From Saccharibacillus deserti (lineage in GTDB: Bacteria; Bacillota; Bacilli; Paenibacillales; Paenibacillaceae), in NCBI RefSeq assembly GCF_013618475.1, contig NZ_JABJVN010000002.1, positions 124,001 through 188,000 of the forward strand: DNA of 64,000 bases, in the 5' to 3' direction. Below are positions 9,014 to 16,955 of this stretch, piece by piece (positions within the stretch are counted from its first letter, which is position 1; every line of letters starts with the position of its first letter). The notes under the pieces are model-generated. The model did not search any database, had not been told where the DNA came from, and saw only the letters and a list, made by a program, of their open reading frames with translations. The position numbers were made by a program, and so were the translations under genes.

Positions 9014-9411
9014 TGTGGGTATCGCTCCTTGTGTGTTCGGATGGGAGAAACGGTGCGCCGCCGGCCGTGCAGGTCCGTAAACGCAAAAAGGACGGAAACC
9101 GGTCGGTCAGGGGACCGCCGCCGAATCAGGGAAATCCCTGTTTCGTCAGCGGTCTTAAGACCAGCTGGTTTCCGTCCTGTGGGGCCAAGCTTGAACCCTG
9201 CCATCTGCCGGCAGGGCTCGCGCCTTCGGGTTCTCGATCTCCGGGCGTCTTCGATCCGCTGCAGCAGCAGCGGCGCCGAACATTCCGAAGGTCTGTCCTT
9301 TCGAATGGGACTTTTTCGGCCGGCACCGCTTTCCGCCGCGGCATCTGCCTGCTCCGCTTTCCTGCGCTCGCCGGCAGATGCCGACGAGTGCGGGGAACAC
9401 GCGGAATAGCC

Positions 9412-9450
9412 AAAAAGGGCCGCGCTCAGAAAGCAGCGCGGCCCGAAAAG
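9412..9450 (-). terminator. Rho-independent terminator of the candidate small RNA
   Basis: Read on the minus strand, gggccgcgct pairs with agcgcggccc around a short loop and is followed by TTTTT. Nothing on the plus strand needs it. Confidence 0.8.
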
Positions 9451-9656
9451 TCGAAAGGATAGGTTGAACCCACCTCAAGCTTATAGGAAAATGATTCGCT
9501 GTTCTTAACTGAATTCCGGACAGATTCGAACAGGCATCGCAAAATCAAGCCGCAAATCGCGGGTTGTGCGTGTTTCCCGATGAATGTGTCCCATATGGAA
9601 TTGATTAGTTAAGAACATACCCCGTCATCAAATTTTCCCCTTTTCACTTGAAAGTT
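9412..9656 (-). ncRNA. Candidate ~245-nt small RNA with rod-like fold (6S-like shape)
   Basis: A sigma-A promoter on the minus strand (9663-9691) and a terminator (9412-9450) bracket a stretch with no ORF. The RNA should fold back along its whole length. ACTTTCAAG near the 5' end pairs with CTTGAGGT near 9475. GGGAAAAT pairs with ATTTTCCT. TGTTCTTAACT (9608-9618 region) pairs over 11 bases with AGTTAAGAACA (9500-9510 region). ATTCC pairs with GGAAT, and GGACAcATTC pairs with GAATcTGTCC. Small bulges separate these stems. A roughly 185-nt self-closed rod with a separate terminator resembles 6S RNA in size and shape, but I could not match known 6S template sequences. It could also be an attenuated leader of the MutS-like gene 400 bases downstream. 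Confidence 0.5.
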
Positions 9657-9662
9657 ACCCTT

Positions 9663-9691
9663 ATCATAAAAGCGTTTGCCTGTCCGGTCAA
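9663..9691 (-). promoter_or_regulatory. Sigma-A promoter of the candidate small RNA
   Basis: On the minus strand TTGACC (9691-9686) and TATGAT (9668-9663) are separated by exactly 17 bases. It lies just after the stop codon of the upstream acidic protein gene, so transcription would start near 9656. Confidence 0.65.
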
Positions 9692-9698
9692 GTCCGAA

Positions 9699-10286
9699 TT
9701 ATTCGTCCTCGTCCGTATACACTTCGTCTTTGTAACCCTGGTCCGTTTCCGAGTCGATCAGATTTCTCTGAACGTCGTCCGGCAGCGAAGCGGGGAACGA
9801 ACCTTCCCGGAACAGTCCGCTTTCCGGATCGGTGTCACGTTCCGTAATGAGATCATGATTGGGATGATTCCCGTTAGCGTGCTGTACATCGCGGTCGCCG
9901 TCCGTAATCAGCGGCCGTGCCGGATCTTCCGATTCGGCAGCCAGCTCGCGGCGTCCTTCTTCGCCTCCGGCTCCGTTCAGCAGATCGGTGCCGTGCGGTT
10001 CGTCCTGGGCGGGAGCCGCCGGGTCGACCGGGCTGTCCGGATGAAGGTCGTCAGCGTCCGGCACATCTTCGAGTGTCGGCGAGCCGAGATGCGGATCTTC
10101 TTCTGTCCGGTTCGGATACGCTTCCGGATCGGTCAGTGCGGAGTCGGCCGGGGCCGCAGTCTCCTGCACGGTATCGACGTACTCCAGCTCGTCGGCCGGA
10201 ATATCCCGCTCCGTGTAGTCGTTGTCGCGGGTCAGATTGAAGCGCTCGTGGGCGCGATCGGATTCGTTTCGCGGATCGTAAGCCAT
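9699..10286 (-). CDS. Acidic, disordered hydrophilic protein of unknown function
   Basis: The 195-residue protein is rich in Asp, Glu, Pro, Gly and Asn, has no hydrophobic segment, no signal peptide and no domain that I recognise. It opens MAYDPRNESDRAHERFNLTRDN and ends in a run of acidic residues (DEVYTDEDE). An AAAGGAG site lies 8 bases before the ATG, which supports it as a real gene. Composition suggests an intrinsically disordered, highly soluble protein such as a desiccation- or spore-related one; that is only a compositional inference. Confidence 0.7.
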   Translation of the reverse strand: MAYDPRNESDRAHERFNLTRDNDYTERDIPADELEYVDTVQETAAPADSALTDPEAYPNRTEEDPHLGSPTLEDVPDADDLHPDSPVDPAAPAQDEPHGTDLLNGAGGEEGRRELAAESEDPARPLITDGDRDVQHANGNHPNHDLITERDTDPESGLFREGSFPASLPDDVQRNLIDSETDQGYKDEVYTDEDE

Positions 10287-10763
10287 GGTTATCGTCTCCT
10301 TTGGATGCGTTCTTACATACGCTTTACCCGAATAGGCGGCTTCGTAACCGCCTTCCTTCGCAGCGCCTGCCGCCGCGGAAGAAGAGAACGGTTTCTTCGA
10401 AGCTCCCCGGCGCGGCGGAATAAGCCGAATCCGTCCGGATTCAGGAGTCCGGCGCCGCGATTCCCAACAGAACTGCGTTTACCGGAGCCTACCGGAACCT
10501 AAGGCTCCAGACGGCTGTTCAACTCTCCAAATCGCCCGGCGTTCCATTGGAAAACGAAACCCAAAGGGAGTAAAATTAACAAGTTGAAAAGATTAGGACG
10601 TTTGAAGCGTGACGATTGGGCCGGCGGAGGCATCTCACGCATCTGGACAAACGCCAAATCGGGAAAGAACGCAAGCCGAAGCTTCGGGAAAGGTTCCGCG
10701 TGCGCTTCGGGCCGGTTCCGGCGCAGCGGACACCGTTCTCGACAGGAAGGGATGTGCTGACGG
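10287..10763. other. Intergenic region, no gene recognised
   Basis: About 480 bases between the acidic protein and the MFS gene. The stretch contains small inverted repeats (ggcggcttcgtaaccgcc near 10335; ggagcc...ggctcc at 10484-10508) but no ORF with a ribosome site and no terminator with a T run. A divergent promoter pair must lie here, but I could not assign hexamers with confidence. Confidence 0.4.
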
Positions 10764-11990
10764 ATGGAATTTTCATGGAAAAAGAATTTGGTTGTATTAT
10801 GGGCCGGCGTGTTTTTCTGCAGCATGGCCTACTCGATATCGATCCCTTTTCTGCCGATCTTTATGCACAGCGAGCTCGGCGTCGGGGAAAAATATTTATC
10901 GATCTGGGCGGGGTTGGCGTTCGGCATTACGTTTCTGTCGAGTGCCCTGATATCTCCGTTCTGGGGATCGCTGGCGGACAAGTACGGGCGCAAACCGATG
11001 CTGGTCCGCTCCGGATACAGCCTGGCGGCGCTCTACTTTATTAATTTCTTCGTTCAGGATCCGGTTCAGCTCGTGCTGCTGCGGCTGTTTCAAGGTCTGC
11101 TCGCCGGATTTATTCCGGCGGCGATTGCCCTGGTCGGAACGAATACGCCGGAAGAGAAAACGGGGTATGCGCTGGGCGTCATGTCGACCGCCAGCGCTTC
11201 GGGCACCATTATCGGACCGCTGCTTGGAGGCTTGATCAGTTTTACGCTCGATAACCGGAGCGCTTTTCTGTTCTCGAGCGGGATCGTGCTGATTTCGGCG
11301 CTGGTCGCGACTTTCCTGGTACACGAAAAAGAATTCAAGCGTCCGAAGGTGCGTTCGAAAATCAAGGACGATCTCAAGCAGGCGGCGGGCATTCCGATCT
11401 TCTTCGCGCTGCTTGGACTTGTAGCCATGAGCAACTTCTCGGTCATGATTCTGGAGCCTCTGATCACGATCTATGTCAAAGACATGGGCGTTTCGTCCGA
11501 CCGTACCTCGCTCGTGTCGGGCATCATCTTCTCGGCGGTCGGCGTGGCGACGGTGATTATGGCTCCCCGGTGGGGCCGGATCGGCGGGAAGATCGGATAC
11601 GGGAAAGTGCTGCTGATCGGCCTGATCGGCGGCGCGGTCGGCAATCTGCTGCAATTTTTCGTGACGGGTTATGTCGGATTCGGCATTCTGCGCTTCGTGT
11701 ACGGGCTGTTCTTCGCCGGGGTGTTCCCGGCGGTCAACGCGATGATCGTGCAGGTGACCAAGCCGGAATTCCGGGGCCGCGCCTTCAGTCTCAACCAGTC
11801 GGCGACCCAGATCGGCACGATGGCGGGTCCGCTTGTCGGCGGGGTGCTCGGGGCCTTTATGCCGATCCACTGGATCTTCGTCGTGAACGGCGTGGCTCTG
11901 CTGATCTGCGCTTTTATCGCCCACTACAAAAAGATCGACCAGACCGCGCCTTTCCGAAGCACGAAAGCGGTCGAGGGCAAATCGCAATAA
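10764..11990 (+). CDS. MFS multidrug efflux transporter, MdtG/Bmr-like DHA1 group
   Basis: The 408-residue protein has 12 predicted membrane segments. The DHA1 motif A loop reads FWGSLADKYGRKPMLVRSGY between segments 2 and 3, and the antiporter motif C is GVMSTASASGTIIGPLLGG in segment 5. PLFQGLLAGF-like segment 4 and the FFAGVFPAVNAMIVQVTKPE segment match the MdtG group of proton-driven drug pumps in the cytoplasmic membrane. The ATG follows a short GGATGTGCTGACGG stretch, a weak ribosome site. The next gene, pdxK, lies 164 bases on with its own candidate promoter. Confidence 0.9.
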   Translation: MEFSWKKNLVVLWAGVFFCSMAYSISIPFLPIFMHSELGVGEKYLSIWAGLAFGITFLSSALISPFWGSLADKYGRKPMLVRSGYSLAALYFINFFVQDPVQLVLLRLFQGLLAGFIPAAIALVGTNTPEEKTGYALGVMSTASASGTIIGPLLGGLISFTLDNRSAFLFSSGIVLISALVATFLVHEKEFKRPKVRSKIKDDLKQAAGIPIFFALLGLVAMSNFSVMILEPLITIYVKDMGVSSDRTSLVSGIIFSAVGVATVIMAPRWGRIGGKIGYGKVLLIGLIGGAVGNLLQFFVTGYVGFGILRFVYGLFFAGVFPAVNAMIVQVTKPEFRGRAFSLNQSATQIGTMAGPLVGGVLGAFMPIHWIFVVNGVALLICAFIAHYKKIDQTAPFRSTKAVEGKSQ

Positions 11991-12017
11991 GCGGGGAAAT
12001 CCCCGTGAAAACGGCGG

Positions 12018-12046
12018 TTGACAAGACAGCCGCTTCGTCTTACCAT
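12018..12046 (+). promoter_or_regulatory. Candidate sigma-A promoter of pdxK
   Basis: TTGACA (12018-12023) and TACCAT (12041-12046) are 17 bases apart, about 110 bases before the kinase start. Confidence 0.5.
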
Positions 12047-12154
12047 TACCGGAGACTGCGGCGCATTCCGTTAATCGGATAAAGCGCCGTCCGCGCTTCG
12101 CGGAAGCCGGGAACGACCGGCTTAACTATAGAAGACCCAGGAGGCGCTTGACAG

Positions 12155-12967
12155 ATGACGACGATACCCAAGGTTTTGACGATTGCCGGTTCCGACACGA
12201 GCGGAGGAGCGGGCATCCAGGCCGACCTCAAAACGTTTCAGGAGCTTAACGTATACGGAATGACGGCGCTGACCTGCGTGGTCACGATGGATCCGCAGCG
12301 CTGGAGCCACCATGTGACTCCGATGTCGGCGGAACTGCTGGAAAGCCAGCTCGACACGGTCTTGAACGGAATTGGCGTGACTTCGGCCAAGACCGGTATG
12401 CTGAGCACGGTCGAGATTATCGACGCGGTGGCGCGCAAGATCGAACAGCGTCCGCTCGAGCACTTCGTGGTCGATCCGGTCATGATCTGCAAAGGCGAGA
12501 ACGAAGTGCTGAACCCGGATACGGCGGAAGCGATTCTGGAGAAACTGGTTCCGAAAGCGACCGTGGTGACTCCGAACCTGTTCGAAGCTTCGCAGTTGGC
12601 CAAGACGGCACCGATCCGGACCATCGAAGACATGAAGGTCGCGGCGGCGAAGATTCATGAACTCGGCGCCAAGCATGTCGTCATCAAAGGCGGAGGCAAG
12701 CTGCTGCACGAGAAAGCGGTCGACTTGATCTATGACGGACAAGAGTTCGAACTGCTCGAGTCCGAGCGGATCGAAACCAATTATATTCACGGAGCGGGCT
12801 GCACGTTCTCCGCGGCGATCACGGCCGAACTCGCAAAAGGAGCAGACGTACGGACCGCGGTTCAAAATGCCAAAACGTTTGTCACTTCCGCGATTCGCCA
12901 CGGTTTCCCGATCAACTCTTTCGTTGGACCGACGCTGCACGCGGCTCATCGGCTGTACCGGGATTAA
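12155..12967 (+). CDS. pdxK: Pyridoxine/pyridoxal/pyridoxamine kinase
   Basis: The 270-residue protein belongs to the ThiD-like ribokinase clan. VLTIAGSDTSGGAGIQADLKTF is the substrate-binding opening, KTGMLST and VVDPVMICKG follow, and TNYIHGAGCTFSAAITAELA carries the anion hole (GAGC) and catalytic Cys/Asp-region of this clan. Bacillus PdxK has this same ThiD-like fold and phosphorylates B6 vitamers; the MICKG form and length favour PdxK over HMP kinase ThiD, though ThiD activity is possible. The ATG follows CCAGGAGGCGC. It is a single-gene unit ending in a strong terminator. Confidence 0.88.
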   Translation: MTTIPKVLTIAGSDTSGGAGIQADLKTFQELNVYGMTALTCVVTMDPQRWSHHVTPMSAELLESQLDTVLNGIGVTSAKTGMLSTVEIIDAVARKIEQRPLEHFVVDPVMICKGENEVLNPDTAEAILEKLVPKATVVTPNLFEASQLAKTAPIRTIEDMKVAAAKIHELGAKHVVIKGGGKLLHEKAVDLIYDGQEFELLESERIETNYIHGAGCTFSAAITAELAKGADVRTAVQNAKTFVTSAIRHGFPINSFVGPTLHAAHRLYRD

Positions 12968-12992
12968 ACCGGGCACAAGAACCGAAATAAGC

Positions 12993-13043
12993 AAAAAGAC
13001 GAATTTCCGAAGCGGTTCCCCGCCGGAAATTCGTCTTTTTTTC
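12993..13043. terminator. Bidirectional terminator
   Basis: The stem aaaaagacgaatttccg pairs with cggaaattcgtcttttttt. It serves pdxK and the convergent small membrane protein gene. Confidence 0.9.
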
Positions 13044-13086
13044 GTCTGCCCCGCCGAAGGAACGTTTGAACACTCCGGTTTTATGT

Positions 13087-13251
13087 TTACTGGAACATCG
13101 GGAACACATAGCGGACGAGGAAATAGAGAATGCCAAAAGTGATGATGATATAGGCCGCATATTTGATAAAAGTTGAAGCAACCAGGCTGGAGTCCGACTT
13201 TTTCTCGATTCTGCGTTCTTCGACGTCCACGTCTCGATGCGAATTGTTCAT
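13087..13251 (-). CDS. Small single-span membrane protein, 54 residues
   Basis: The ATG at 13251 has a CAGGAGGTATAACCCC ribosome site. The product starts MNNSHRDVDVEERRIEKKSD, a charged cytosolic head. One hydrophobic helix follows (YAAYIIITFGILYFLVRYVF, residues about 31-50) and the protein ends PMFQ. I do not recognise a family; it has the size and layout of small Bacillales membrane proteins such as those in spore or stress regulons. It ends into the shared terminator downstream of pdxK. Confidence 0.72.
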   Translation of the reverse strand: MNNSHRDVDVEERRIEKKSDSSLVASTFIKYAAYIIITFGILYFLVRYVFPMFQ

Positions 13252-13465
13252 GGGGTTATACCTCCTGGAGCGGCCTCTTTCGCCTTGCGGCGGGCCGGGA
13301 TCGTGTAAGATGCTTATTTATACACAGGGCCGGACCCGCTGAAACAAGGGCTTTTTGGGTCGAAGGGTACAAAAGGCGAAGGAAGCCGGCAGGGAACGGG
13401 GAGTCGGACGGCGAATGTTGAAGGTAGACGGCAAATTGATGCCGGATCGGCTGCAGGGGGTGTTT

Positions 13466-15373
13466 ATGAGAACTTTACCGAAAAGGCTGGCGATTCTGAT
13501 TGGCATACTGGCTGTCGTCTTTTTGTGCGTGGACGCCTATCCGAGAAGCGGCAGCGAAGCCGAGACGGCCGAGGTCGGGGAATGGCAGTTTCTGTGGGAT
13601 CCGGGACATTCCAATGCCGTAACGGATACGCCTCCCGAGCAGGTGCTCCATGCTTCAAACTGGACATCGATGAACGAACATACGATGCCGCCGGCGCGTC
13701 CGCGGGGAGCGGCTCTGGCCTGGGTACGAATCGATATTCCGCAGCTCGGCTGGCCGATTCCCGCCGTGCTTGTCGAAAAATCGTCCGGCCGCGATGTCGT
13801 CGCTTATACCGAGTACCGCAAGCTGTTCGAATCCGATCGAAAATACCGCTATACGATGAACGAGCTGCTGCTGCCTTTGAGAGCGGAAGACGCCGGGGGC
13901 TCGCTTTATATTCGCATGCAGATTGCCGAAGAAGGAGCGGGTATCGTGCAGCATATCGCATTCGGAAGTTTTTACGAGCTCCTGACCGTTTATTTGACGC
14001 GGGACATGCTCGATATTATGCTCGGCGGTTCGTTTGTTCTGATCGGGCTGGTCATGCTCGTCTGCGCGATCTTCCTGAACCGGAATTATCTGAAGCCGTG
14101 GATGTCGCTGGTGTTCGTGATTCTGTCGATCGGTCTGCTGGTCGTCTCGTATTCGCCGTTTTTGTTTACGCTTTATCCGGCTTACGGCGGGATTCTGCAG
14201 CGGCTCTTCGATGTGGCCCTGTTTGCGCTGCTGCCTTCGTTCCTGTACTTTTTCCAGACGATCTTCGGCAAAGGACCCCGAAATATCGTCTTCTACCTGG
14301 GCCGCTTCCAACTGGCTTACTCGGCGTTCTGCCTGCTTCTTCTGCTGTTGAACGTACTGACCGAAGAACGCTATTTCTCGCTCTATTATCTGCTGACGAC
14401 AACGGTTCTGGGCGTACTGATGCTTGTCGAACTTCTGACGATGCTCGGCTGCTCCGTTTTGTACAGTCTGCAGCGCAACAAGGATGCTCTCATCTTCAAT
14501 GGCGGCCTGGCGATTTTTGCGGGAGTCGGCATTCTCGAACTGGTTCTTTATTACGCCAGCAAAGAGCAGTACGATCTGTACTGGTGGAAATGGGGAATGG
14601 TCGCTTTCGTGATCTCGCTGATCGTCGTGCTGGGCCGCCGGTTTGTCGAGACGCACAATCAGGTGCTGGAGTATTCCAAAGAACTGGAAATGTTCAACAA
14701 CGAACTGCAGCGCGCCGAGAAAATGGAGATCATCAGCGAGCTGGCGGCTTCCGTCGCGCATGAGGTGCGCAATCCGCTGCAGGTGACCCGCGGGTTCCTG
14801 CAGCTGCTCGGCGAACGGTCGGCGGTATCGGAGAAAGCGTATATCGGGATGGCGCTGGAAGAACTGGACCGCGCTTCGGGCATTATCACCGACTTTCTGA
14901 CTTTTGCCAAACCGGGAGCCGAGAATATCAAGACGCTGTCCGTTTCCGAAGAATTCCGGCATATCGAAGGGGTCATGACACCGCTCGCGAGTATCCATCA
15001 CGGCCGGATCCTGCTGGAACTGGAACCCGATCTGTACGTCAGAGGCAATTCGTCCAAGTTCAAGCAGGCGTTTATCAACATGATCAAGAACAGTATCGAA
15101 GCGCTCCCGGCGGAAGAAGGCGTCATCAATGTCCGGGCCTCCAAAGAAAACGGGTCGATCGTTATCCGGATTCGGGACAACGGCATGGGCATAGGACCGG
15201 AAGAGCTGAAACGTCTCGGGGAACCGTATTTTTCGAACAAAACGAAAGGGACCGGCCTGGGGCTGATGGTTACGTTCCGAATCGTGGAATCGATGCAGGG
15301 GACTTTGGAATTCGACAGTGAAAAAGGAGCGGGAACCGAAGCGACGGTCCGTTTTCCCGAAGCTTCCGAGTAA
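13466..15373 (+). CDS. Sensor histidine kinase with 7TMR-DISM membrane module
   Basis: The chosen start (ATG 13466, MRTLPKRLAIL) follows a GGGGGTG site. Upstream in-frame starts at 13355, 13415 and 13439 lack one and add no fold. The 635-residue protein has a first membrane helix, an extracellular beta-rich domain (about 30-190) and seven hydrophobic segments (about 195-410) as in 7TMR-DISM receptors. HisKA follows with the phospho-acceptor in ELAASVAHEVRNPLQVTRG, then HATPase with IKNSIEAL, RDNGMGIG and TGLGL. The HisKA type resembles sporulation/KinB-like kinases, not the HisKA_3 type of ComP. No response regulator is adjacent. The gene converges on the NHLP precursor gene. Confidence 0.88.
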   Translation: MRTLPKRLAILIGILAVVFLCVDAYPRSGSEAETAEVGEWQFLWDPGHSNAVTDTPPEQVLHASNWTSMNEHTMPPARPRGAALAWVRIDIPQLGWPIPAVLVEKSSGRDVVAYTEYRKLFESDRKYRYTMNELLLPLRAEDAGGSLYIRMQIAEEGAGIVQHIAFGSFYELLTVYLTRDMLDIMLGGSFVLIGLVMLVCAIFLNRNYLKPWMSLVFVILSIGLLVVSYSPFLFTLYPAYGGILQRLFDVALFALLPSFLYFFQTIFGKGPRNIVFYLGRFQLAYSAFCLLLLLLNVLTEERYFSLYYLLTTTVLGVLMLVELLTMLGCSVLYSLQRNKDALIFNGGLAIFAGVGILELVLYYASKEQYDLYWWKWGMVAFVISLIVVLGRRFVETHNQVLEYSKELEMFNNELQRAEKMEIISELAASVAHEVRNPLQVTRGFLQLLGERSAVSEKAYIGMALEELDRASGIITDFLTFAKPGAENIKTLSVSEEFRHIEGVMTPLASIHHGRILLELEPDLYVRGNSSKFKQAFINMIKNSIEALPAEEGVINVRASKENGSIVIRIRDNGMGIGPEELKRLGEPYFSNKTKGTGLGLMVTFRIVESMQGTLEFDSEKGAGTEATVRFPEASE

Positions 15374-15453
15374 AGACGGAGAGCTTCGGGAAAGGACGCC
15401 GCGGGTTTCCCGCTCCTTGCGTGTGAAAGGATACAAATCTCAATGGGGAAGGG

Positions 15454-15726
15454 TCAGCTTCCGGTGCCCCACATGGCGGCGGGTTCGATCACGAGCCGAT
15501 CGGTATTCGGCAGAATGGCCGAAGGGGGAGGCGGAATGACCAGGAAGAAGTCGTTGGCCGACTCTTCGACTGCCGTCAGCCGGATATGGTCCGGCAGCTC
15601 GATCCCGAAAGCTTCGCGCAGTGCGGTTTTGGGGTCGGCCAGCAGGCTGGCGCGAAACGCCGGATCTTCCCATGCTTTTTGAATCACCTGGGTTTTAATC
15701 AAAGCTTCCGTTGTTGTAACTGCCAT
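15454..15726 (-). CDS. NHLP-family RiPP precursor peptide (proteusin-type leader)
   Basis: The 90-residue peptide has the nitrile-hydratase-like leader of proteusins: AWEDPAFRASLLADPKTAL and REAFGIELPDHIRLTAVEE, then NDFFLVIPPPP. The residues after VIPP (about 68-90) form a short putative core ending EPAAMWGTGS with one Trp five residues from the end. The ATG follows AGAGGATG. It has its own sigma-A promoter 100-130 bases upstream. The gene just upstream on the same strand is a class I isoprenoid-synthase-like protein, in the same order as comQ-comX. No radical SAM, LanM, YcaO or peptidase/ABC exporter gene is adjacent. NHLP peptides are ribosomally made precursors modified and cut after the leader; the modification here is unknown. 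Confidence 0.85.
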   Translation of the reverse strand: MAVTTTEALIKTQVIQKAWEDPAFRASLLADPKTALREAFGIELPDHIRLTAVEESANDFFLVIPPPPSAILPNTDRLVIEPAAMWGTGS

Positions 15727-15827
15727 AACGAATCATCCTCTCGCGTGCGAATGTGGGAGATCGGACATGCGGCGTCGAAGCGATAAACCGTCGAAAATAG
15801 GCGACAAAAAGACTTCGGTTTGTGGTG

Positions 15828-15856
15828 ATTGTAGCATGTGTTTTTCGCGGAAGCAA
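15828..15856 (-). promoter_or_regulatory. Sigma-A promoter of the NHLP precursor gene
   Basis: On the minus strand TTGCTT (15856-15851) and TACAAT (15833-15828) are 17 bases apart, 100-130 bases before the precursor ATG. This allows the precursor to be made in excess over the upstream enzyme. Confidence 0.65.
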
Positions 15857-15869
15857 GCCGTTTGCGGCC

Positions 15870-16808
15870 TTATTCGGAAGGTTCTTCGCGGCCGAGCAGC
15901 CAGTAATTGAATCCGCCCAGCGAAAGGGAGTTTTTCTCCTGTTCGATCCCCGCGGCAATCCGTTCCAGATCGCCGGCCAACGCTTCATGAAAGCCGACCA
16001 GGGCGGGGAAATCTTCCCGGTAAGCTTCCAGTTCGCGCTGCCGCCGCGCGGCAAGTCCGGCATACGGACTCAGCAGGCCGCGGACGTAGACCGCATCGTC
16101 GATTTCGGCGGCCGTAACGGGAACTTCCTCCGGGATCGCATACTCTTTTCTGTAGAAGGAAACGAGGCAGTTGGCGGAGCCTTCGCGCAGGTCTTCGGCG
16201 TAATCCGCCCAATCGTCGGCCATCTGCAGGGTGACGAGCGTTTCCCGGACGGCATGCAGCGCACGCCTGCGCCGGGATTCGTTTTCTTCGAACAAAGCAA
16301 GCGGACAGAGCAGCAGCGGAGCGGAGCGCGCCGCGATGGCCCGGGGCCGTTCGAACAGCAGCCGATGCTCCTTTTCGGCGGCCAATCCCGACGCCCACTC
16401 GGCCGTGCAGAGGCGAAGAGCCTCGCCGAAAGAGGCGGAAGAAGAGAACAGCGAAGCGTAACGGATGTTCATTTCGGCGTTCAAGAGCTGGGACAAGGCG
16501 ATATGCGTCCGCCCGCTTGCCGCCGCGCGGTCGATCCGTTCGTCTTGCAGGTGGAAGTGAAGCATGCCGAACACATTGGCTTCCGCCAATTTCCGGCAGG
16601 TCTCGGTCGCCGCGCCTGCCGCCTCCTGCAGCCAGTAGGGCAGCAGGAGGCAGATGTAGTTGGTCGAACCGGCATGCAGGTCCGGATCGAACCGGTTCAA
16701 ATACTGGATGCCCGCATTTGCGTAAGGAGCCGGAAAGTTCGAGATCACTTTCCGGCAGTGTTCGAAAGCGAGCCGCGTTTCCCGTTTTGCGGCGGCCGTT
16801 AATTGCAT
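15870..16808 (-). CDS. Class I isoprenoid-synthase-like protein (ComQ/squalene-synthase fold group)
   Basis: The 312-residue all-helical protein has two aspartate-rich motifs spaced as in class I isoprenoid enzymes. HFHLQDERIDRA (about residues 87-98) corresponds to the first DDxxD-type Mg site. VTLQMADDWADYAEDLREG (about 200-218) corresponds to the second, similar to the QxxDxxxDxxED of squalene/phytoene synthases. The N-terminal LLPYWLQEAAG segment is also like that group. Such enzymes bind prenyl diphosphates through Mg2+ and ionise them; ComQ uses this fold to prenylate a Trp of ComX. The substrate here is unknown. A GGGGAGGG site precedes the ATG. The NHLP precursor gene follows 143 bases downstream on the same strand. 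Confidence 0.75.
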   Translation of the reverse strand: MQLTAAAKRETRLAFEHCRKVISNFPAPYANAGIQYLNRFDPDLHAGSTNYICLLLPYWLQEAAGAATETCRKLAEANVFGMLHFHLQDERIDRAAASGRTHIALSQLLNAEMNIRYASLFSSSASFGEALRLCTAEWASGLAAEKEHRLLFERPRAIAARSAPLLLCPLALFEENESRRRRALHAVRETLVTLQMADDWADYAEDLREGSANCLVSFYRKEYAIPEEVPVTAAEIDDAVYVRGLLSPYAGLAARRQRELEAYREDFPALVGFHEALAGDLERIAAGIEQEKNSLSLGGFNYWLLGREEPSE

Positions 16809-16955
16809 CGATAGACCCTCCCCGAACTTTGTTCGTTTCTTTTTTAATATACCTCAGCAGGGAACAAGAAACGCAAAAACCGGTTGGTCGAAACGCCGAT
16901 AGTATAGTATGCTGAAGTTCAGAAATCTTCAATATGGGAAGGAAGATCCATACTT

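Noticed and set aside
7469-9409. 646-residue plus-strand ORF opposite the MutS-like gene
   Set aside because: The minus-strand frame has all MutS2 ATPase motifs; the plus frame is the third-codon-position shadow.
9455-9640. T-box or known metabolite riboswitch upstream of the MutS-like gene
   Set aside because: No T-box sequence, specifier loop or known aptamer core was found; the region is better described as an unassigned rod-shaped RNA.
10499-10825. 108-residue minus ORF before the MFS gene
   Set aside because: It runs into the MFS gene start on the other strand, lacks a ribosome site and has no family resemblance.
13466-15373. Calling the 7TM kinase a ComP orthologue
   Set aside because: Its HisKA domain (SVAHEVRNPLQ) is of the sporulation-kinase type and no ComA-like regulator follows, although the neighbouring gene pair is ComQX-like.
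13655-15436. 593-residue ORF opposite the 7TM kinase gene
   Set aside because: It shows no domain and is antisense to a protein with full kinase motifs.
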